From Naematelia aurantialba (lineage: Eukaryota > Basidiomycota > Tremellomycetes > Tremellales > Naemateliaceae), in the NCBI GenBank assembly GCA_021527695.1, contig JAKFAO010000010.1, forward strand, positions 1,054,001-1,118,000: a DNA stretch of 64,000 bases. The letters are read 5' to 3'. Under the pieces are notes generated by a model. The model did not search any database and was not told the origin of the DNA. It saw only the letters and a program-made list of their open reading frames with translations. Below, piece after piece: positions 58,701-64,000 of the stretch; position 1 is the first letter of the stretch, and every line of letters begins with the position of its first letter. The translations under genes and the position numbers were made by a program.

Positions 58701-59426
58701 AGCGATGCGCAGTCTTTGCCCATGACCAGCCAATAGCCCCTCGCCTCCTCGTGGTAGCCAGGGGGGACCCGGTTCTGGCACAGGCGGTTGTTCTGGCTGT
58801 TGAGCTAAAGGGAAGAGTAATGTCGTCTCAATGGGGATATCTTTTCTCCCTTCCTTCGCCAATAGATCCGCCGGATGGAGCGTGTAATTCAGCATGTGAT
58901 AGAGCAGATGCTGCCTCAATGCCCAATTCTGATTATCCAGCTCATCCTCCTCCTCATCCTCTGCCACAGAATTTTTCGTCGTCGGGACCTCGTCAACCAA
59001 TAGCCACTCTTGTAACACTTGCGACGTCAACCAGCCTCCATACATCTCGCCAGGCCGCTGTGGGGCATGTCGCTCCGCCCAGTCTTCCCATGCTTTGTCT
59101 GTTGGCGCGAACAGTGTAGCGTTGCCAATATGAGCGAGAAGTGGGATGCACTTTGCCCGCTGCAGGAGGTGGAGAAGGATGGTATGTTGGGAAGAGGCGG
59201 AGAGTGTGGAGACGATGGTGTCAGCGAGAACTTTGGTTCAAACATCAGCAACACATTCATTGTAGCTTGCCGGGAGCTTACCATCGGCGCGATCCGAGGC
59301 CGAAAGGGGAGCACTGGGTAAATTGTCGAGCGAGGCTTGGTGCGTCGAGTGGCTCAGTGGAACTTGCTGCGCGCGGGACCAGCCCAAGACGAGCGAGAGC
59401 CCAATAAGCAGTGAACTGGGCCGCAT
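55785..59426 (-). CDS. Multi-fasciclin (FAS1) domain type I membrane protein
   Basis: Resembles yeast YLR001C and the fission-yeast large fasciclin protein. The ATG at 59424-59426 gives a signal peptide, MRPSSLLIGLSLVLGWSRAQ. At least five FAS1 domains follow, each with a version of the 'apTdeAF' motif: ATLFAPTDKAWEDW, LTIFAPSNEAFDKF, WTILAPTDEAFDAM, TTYFVPRNRAFAAL and YTVLCPTDKAFSRL. The last intron joins IPYEPSW to WGWLVFTLTGVGVLVLI, a transmembrane helix, with a short cytosolic tail KRREGYEPLEGEEEE and TGA at 55785-55787. Many N-glycosylation sequons (NAT, NLS, NRS) fit an exposed lumenal or surface location. Roughly seven introns. A role in adhesion or vacuole is inferred only from family. 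Confidence 0.82.
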
Positions 59427-59736
59427 GACCGGCCACTTCGCACCAGATCACAGTCACTGATGGTCGCAGCAGTCGGCCGACAGCTGTGTTGCTTTGGAGA
59501 CGTATAGAGAGAAGACGCAAGCAGTTGGTCACCACCCGACAGCGACTCAGCATGACGATGAGCACACCATGGCGGCAACCGCCGCTGGAGTGGGTGGCGA
59601 GTCGGTTTTCACACTTGTGGCTACAAGAGCCGCTGTAACATTCGGCAGTGTGGTTCATAGAATTATCGCCTCATCGCTACTCTGGGCACTCCCACTATGC
59701 TGGCACGACGTGTCTACCTATTGACACTCATCCCTT
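59427..59736. promoter_or_regulatory. Upstream region of the FAS1 gene
   Basis: A 310-bp spacer between two leftward genes; it should hold the FAS1 gene promoter and the 3' UTR of the secreted-protein gene. Nothing else was recognised. Confidence 0.4.
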
Positions 59737-60687
59737 CTACGCTGTAAAATGACACACTTCGAAGATGATGACGGTAAGGACCGCAAATGAGATGGCGAGT
59801 ACCGCCTGCATCTGCGAGTCCACCTTGCGACCCGCGGCGTTCCAGTTCACGGCTGCTGCCTCGCCATTGCCATTGAGGCTAGATGATACCCAGCCTCCGC
59901 CTGAGCCGCTCGTCGCAGCATTATTGGCGGCGATGGTCACGCCAGCGTTGGTGTTACCACTGGTGTTGAGGTTGGCGTCCGCAGCCGCTGCGGCCCCGGC
60001 GGAAGCTCCACCAGTGTTTTCATGGGTCCAGGCGTCGGCTGTTGAGGTCGCTGATGCGGGCTGTGGTGAATCGGTATTCCCGCCACTACCGCTACCGCCA
60101 TCATCGCCCCAGCTTCCACTGTCCCCGCCGCTACCGCCACCGGTGATCGTTGCAAAGTCTGACGAGACGGTCGTTTCGTATGCCGACCCGCTCTGCTCGG
60201 TCCAGTAGCTCGTGAGGGTCTCGGTGACCGCTATGGTGCTCTCATACACTGAGCTCATGAGGATCGGCGTCGGCGCGTACTGTATGATGTAGACCGTGCC
60301 TTCCTTGGTCACGGTTGAAGTGATCGTTTCGGTCGAGTAGATGGTCGACGTGATAGTCTGGGAGTCGGTGACAACAACCGTCACGTAGCAGGGGACAGAG
60401 GTGACGCTGAGGATGGTGGAAGTGACTGTTGCCGCGGAGAGAGTCGAGGCCGTACCGCCGAACGTACAGTCTCCGTCGCCACATCGCTCCTCAATCTTGC
60501 CCGTCGGTTGAGAGTCAGAGACGGACGGCGCTTGGAAGACAGTCGGCGTGGGTTGGGAGGGGGGATACTTCATTGCTGGATACGGGGTGGGTGAGCCGAC
60601 GTTGGAGGGGGTTGGAGCCGGATCGACGAGGGTGCTAGCATACAAGGTCAGGGGAAGAGTCAGTATGGCGATGAGCCGGATCACCAT
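59737..60687 (-). CDS. Ser/Thr-rich secreted or GPI-anchored surface protein
   Basis: A single open exon of 316 codons with no intron required. MVIRLIAILTLPLTLYAS is a clear signal peptide. The mature part has a Pro/Ser region, one CGDGDC pair, then dense Ser/Thr repeats of the TSTIYSTETITSTVT type, followed by a Gly/Ser-rich low-complexity region (GSGSGGNT) and an Ala/Asn-rich stretch. The C-terminus VLAISFAVLTVIIFEVCHF is hydrophobic, consistent with a GPI signal or a membrane anchor. Such proteins are usually heavily O-mannosylated wall or membrane components. No enzyme domain was seen, and I do not assign a name. Confidence 0.78.
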   Translation of the reverse strand: MVIRLIAILTLPLTLYASTLVDPAPTPSNVGSPTPYPAMKYPPSQPTPTVFQAPSVSDSQPTGKIEERCGDGDCTFGGTASTLSAATVTSTILSVTSVPCYVTVVVTDSQTITSTIYSTETITSTVTKEGTVYIIQYAPTPILMSSVYESTIAVTETLTSYWTEQSGSAYETTVSSDFATITGGGSGGDSGSWGDDGGSGSGGNTDSPQPASATSTADAWTHENTGGASAGAAAAADANLNTSGNTNAGVTIAANNAATSGSGGGWVSSSLNGNGEAAAVNWNAAGRKVDSQMQAVLAISFAVLTVIIFEVCHFTA

Positions 60688-61057
60688 GCTGGGTACGCAA
60701 TTTCCAATGCGAGTGGTGGTGTAAGTAGACCGTCTGGAGGGGGAGTGGCGCTGTTGTCGAGTTGGTGGAAAGAGAGGGTCGGCGTTGGATGGAATGTTGT
60801 GGTGGGACGAGAGGAGGCGAGCAGAGATCTATGAAATTACTTCGCCGTCGCAGGGCTTTCCAAACGCTCAGCTCGAATTGTCCAGAAAGGACATCCACCT
60901 CCTCAATAGAAAAAGCTAAAAGGATGTCCTGGGGGTCTTTTCGCCCATTTCACACGACGCACGACGCCGGTCAACGATGGCTCATCCACTAGGATCTCGC
61001 GGCATCCAAGGTCAGTAGGACGTGGACCAGATCGATGTATCGATGCATTCCAATGCT
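60688..61057. promoter_or_regulatory. Upstream region of the secreted-protein gene
   Basis: A 370-bp spacer between two leftward genes; no further gene was recognised. Confidence 0.4.
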
Positions 61058-62190
61058 CTATTTCTTTTCTTCCTTCTTCTCTTCCTTTGGTGGAGGAGGA
61101 ATTTTGAAATTCTGAGACGTCAGCTCTCTAGAGCAGAAAAAGGCTGCTGACCTCTGGCTGAGAGCTGGGGTCTCCGGCGCCTACTTGTTCCCATGGCGAA
61201 GCAGCGTCGGCGAAATTTCTGCAGATTGTGAGATTCCTTGCTACAACTGCAGTCGACTTACCGGAATGCTTGGGTCAGCTGCAATGGCTCGTACACGATT
61301 CGTTTCAGTTCGTCGTCATACCGAACTTCGGAATAGCCCTAGAAGTAAATCAATCAGTGATGTCGTAGGGCGATCAAGTAGTAAGGCATACCGTCAAGGG
61401 ATAGTCTTTCCTGAGGGGATGCCCTTCGAACCCGTAGTCCGTCAGGATCCGACGTCTGAATCATTCAGCAAGCGCCTACATTCACCATGAATATGAGTCG
61501 GAAACTCACAGATCGGGATGTCCACTAAAGAATACTCCAAACATGTCCCATACTTCTCTCTCGTACCAGTTGGCCCCGGAGTACACGCCGGTGATTGATG
61601 GGACTGGGGACAACTCGTCTGCGTACGTCTTGACTCTGATTCTCGACTGATGTGTGACTGAAAGCAGGTTGTACACCACCTGATCGAACAAAGAGATCAG
61701 CATCTCGACTTTCATCCCTTCTCACGAGAGACTAATGACTGACCTCGAAGCGGTACGTGCGCGTGGGATAGTCTACCGCCGTAATATCCATCACAGCCTT
61801 GTATTGGCACTGCGTGTGATCCCTGAGGAACGTCATGACCGGGACGACCGCTTCGGGCGGGATGTAGAGGGTCAATTCGTCCTTGTACACAGAGAACTGC
61901 TGGACATGCTTCGGCAGGCAGGTGAGGAGGTATTGACCGTATGCATGTAGTGGGGAGTTGAGAGGAGCAGCTTTCTTTGCTGGGTTGATGCCGACTGGCT
62001 CGGAGAAGGGGGGTGTGGAAGGCTCTGTTGAATCGTCAATTCAAGCCTACGAGTGTGGGGCTTGGGAGTAGCGGAAGCACGTACGTTGAAGGAGAGAGGG
62101 AAAGGTACGGAAAGATCGGGAGGAGACGGAAGGGCGAGCGACAGATGTGAGACCCGATCGCAGAGCGAGAGTCGCTCGTCTCGATGCCAT
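61058..62190 (-). CDS. NDUFS3: Respiratory complex I 30-kDa subunit
   Basis: NADH:ubiquinone oxidoreductase peripheral-arm subunit (bacterial NuoC), in the mitochondrial matrix. The ATG at 62188-62190 gives [20 protein letters not shown], a classic matrix presequence. Spliced exons continue [55 protein letters not shown] and [19 protein letters not shown]. The family signature [19 protein letters not shown] continues through [20 protein letters not shown] and [20 protein letters not shown]. The last exon is [16 protein letters not shown] with TAG at 61058-61060. Five or so short introns. All conserved residues of the signature are intact, so the organism has complex I, unlike budding yeast. 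Confidence 0.95.
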
Positions 62191-62718
62191 GTTGAAGTGG
62201 TGAACGACTAAACGGCACGTATCAAGCCAGTGGAAACAGCTGCAGCAGCATTGGCTGGCTGAGATGCGGTTATACGGCCCCGCTGCAACGGTACGTGCCA
62301 CACCTCGGCGTTATTGTCCCCAGAGCCAAATCTCCGGGCGCGTCTGGTTCACGGTTGGGTATAACGGGCAAGGAGCATCGAGTGGCCATTGGAACGGTTC
62401 GTTGCAGCTCAGTCGAGCTATATACTTCACTGATACACGGTCGTGCCGACAGCTCTCAGAGGCAGGCCACGAAGAGGTCCGAGGCAGCAATCGCTTCCTC
62501 CTTCGCGCCCTCACCAACAAGACCGCCAACCTGGCACACGCCTAATCGACTCCGACCGATCCTTTCTCTTCGTTACATCCCAAGCTCCTGGGCGTGAATA
62601 TCAATACGCATCATTCAGATCGAGCCGCCAGATGTGAGTGACACTCATTTGCTATCGTACAGGCATACGATAGCGTTAGCGTGCAGACCAGCGCTTACCA
62701 AAGGTGCAGGGCCGCAAA
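62191..62718. promoter_or_regulatory. Shared divergent promoter, complex I subunit and acidic protein gene
   Basis: A 528-bp spacer between the start codons of divergent genes. It holds a perfect 9-bp inverted repeat described separately. A GTG-preceded open frame begins at 62704, but the first ATG is 62719. Confidence 0.45.
62651..62674. repeat. Perfect 9-bp inverted repeat (hairpin)
   Basis: GCTATCGTA at 62651-62659 and TACGATAGC at 62666-62674 are exact reverse complements around a 6-base loop, 45 bp before the ATG of the next gene. It could be a protein binding palindrome or a leader hairpin. Confidence 0.7.
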
Positions 62719-64000
62719 ATGGCTGAAGCGCTCAACCCAAATGTACCCAATGAAGAAAGTCTATTCGCAAAGGCCGTAAAGAATGTCGAGCTAGTGGCAA
62801 AACTCGTTACTGACACGGTCGGGATCGGCGAGGTTGAGGAGAAACCACAGGCAGAAGGGGATACTACTACTGAGACTGAGGCTGCAGGTGCTGCGCCTAG
62901 CGCTCCATCTGAGGCAGGAGGCGAAGGCGCCGAAATTCAACAGGAGGAGGAAGTCGAGGGAGACCATCATCAGATCGCAGAGGACCTGGATCGAGCGGGC
63001 AGCGAGGACGAAGTTGACGATGTTATCGGCGAGCGGGGAGAAGGTTCTGATGCGGGAAGATCGGCGGAGCCCAGTCAGCTCGAGGCAGCTGCCAGTGGAC
63101 CTGGCGAACTTCCATTGCCTCCCTCGGACATATCTGGAGATGCCGAGGAACTGGACGATGAGCAGCAAGGTGGAGCAGAGGCCACCTTGGCTGGACAAGA
63201 GCCCCGCAGTACGGTGGAGCCTGCAATGTCAGAGCACGCGCCAGACTCGGATGTGCTCGAGCAGCCCTCATACGAGGAGGAACTCGAGGGTACTTCCGAC
63301 ACGGCCGACGCTACCGACATGGCTGGTGCAATCGACCCCGCCGATACTGCCGATGCGACCGAGGCGGCCCATCCCACAGATGGCTCGGAAGGATTGCATG
63401 CATTGTCAAACCTCGCGCGGGCACCTACGCCATCTTCGAGAACCTCGACTCCTCCGCTGGGACCAGGCTCTGCTGTGCCTGTTGCCAAAAAGTTCAGCTC
63501 GATCAATATCAACAAAAAGTTCCTCAGCAAGGCCGCCAGCCCCTCACCGGGAACTCCTACCGGCTCGTCATCGAAATTCGTTGGTCTCAATGGTAGGTGC
63601 CAGTTCTCGGACGATTCCTTGATGTTGCTCATATTCTACAGGTCGAGCAACGGCATCGCCGGTCCCCATATCCTCATCTTCGTCCCGTTTCCTGTCCTCT
63701 AAAATATCCACCATCCCATCCAAGTCGTCAACTTCCCCCAATCCACCTGCCGCGACTCCGGCCTCGTCGGCGGCATCACCATGGGCCGTCCCTGTCCTCC
63801 CAGCTTCGGAATCAGGAGCTGCAAGTCAGCCTGGAGCCATGTCAGGTGGATCTGCGGTGCCCACAAAACCTAGAATGGTCACGACGAGTACGTTGACAAT
63901 GGGAAGTGGGCAAGGCATTGGGGGTTCAGCAAACAGGAATGTGTGGAGAGCTGTGCCGTCCGATGGACGGAAAGCGGGCTTATCCAGAGATTTCCCGACA
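62719..64000 (+). CDS. Acidic, disordered protein of unknown function, 3' partial
   Basis: I do not recognise this protein. The ATG at 62719 gives MAEALNPNVPNEESLFAKAV, with a short amphipathic helix (KNVELVAKLVTDTVG). A long acidic Glu/Asp/Ala-rich region follows, including a run of degenerate TADATDMA-type repeats near 63295-63365. The first basic, more conserved-looking segment is VAKKFSSININKKFLSKA (about 63480-63540). An intron at about 63594-63641 joins LNG to RATASPVPISSSSRFLSS. The frame then stays open, Ser/Pro-rich, to the window end. Repeated KFLSK-like basic patches in Ser-rich context suggest a scaffold or RNA-related protein, but that is only a guess. Confidence 0.6.

Noticed and set aside
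62834..63622. A 262-codon plus-strand frame and a minus-strand frame at 63075-63632
   Set aside because: Both are alternate-frame shadows of the acidic protein gene, produced by its biased codon use.
1..64000. Transposons, insertion sequences, viral remnants or CRISPR arrays
   Set aside because: No terminal repeats, transposase or reverse transcriptase motifs, or regularly spaced repeats were seen anywhere in the window.

Overview
This is a 64 kb window of nuclear DNA from a fungus, almost certainly a basidiomycete and most like a Tremellomycete yeast. Nearly every gene is broken by several very small GT-AG introns, and no operon signals, bacterial-type genes, transposons or CRISPR arrays were seen. 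The fungal assignment rests on a DASH-complex Ask1, a Chs4/Skt5-type chitin synthase regulator, Aim18, Dpb2, Ubp8 and fungal-type Trp2. The class-level guess is weaker and rests on overall gene style. Exon joins were worked out by eye from reading frame, splice consensus and remembered family motifs, so spans are more reliable than individual splice sites.

Layout, left to right: BMT2 (5' end cut off) and BST1, 20 nt apart on the same strand; a trimethyllysine dioxygenase; SLY41-like transporter (-); Chs4/Skt5 (-); TRP2 (+); about 1.2 kb unassigned; tyrosine aminotransferase (-); DDHD phospholipase (-); a DH-PH RhoGEF (-); VPS8 (+); an acyl-CoA-binding/ankyrin protein (-); CSN6 (+); AIM18 (-); an unrecognised gene (+); malic enzyme (-); an intron-containing tRNA-Gly; RPS15 (-); about 1.1 kb unassigned; DPB2 (-); NOT5/NOT3 (+); a single-finger CCCH protein (+); a repeat-bearing spacer; UBP8 (-); ASK1 (+); a multi-FAS1 membrane protein (-); a Ser/Thr-rich secreted protein (-); the complex I 30 kDa subunit (-); and an acidic disordered protein (+) cut off by the window end.

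The genes are mostly housekeeping: rRNA modification, GPI-anchor remodelling, carnitine synthesis, aromatic amino acid metabolism, endosomal tethering, DNA replication, mRNA decay, SAGA deubiquitination, kinetochore function and respiration. They are not a pathway cluster. TRP2 and the tyrosine aminotransferase are neighbours and both belong to aromatic amino acid metabolism, but nothing else links them. I found no convincing new defence or mobile system. The observations most worth checking are the extremely short introns (31-37 nt), the 20-nt BMT2-BST1 junction, a G-quadruplex candidate starting at the CCCH stop codon, a repeat-expanded intron in UBP8, the isolated start-codon exon of RPS15, and the two unassigned gaps.
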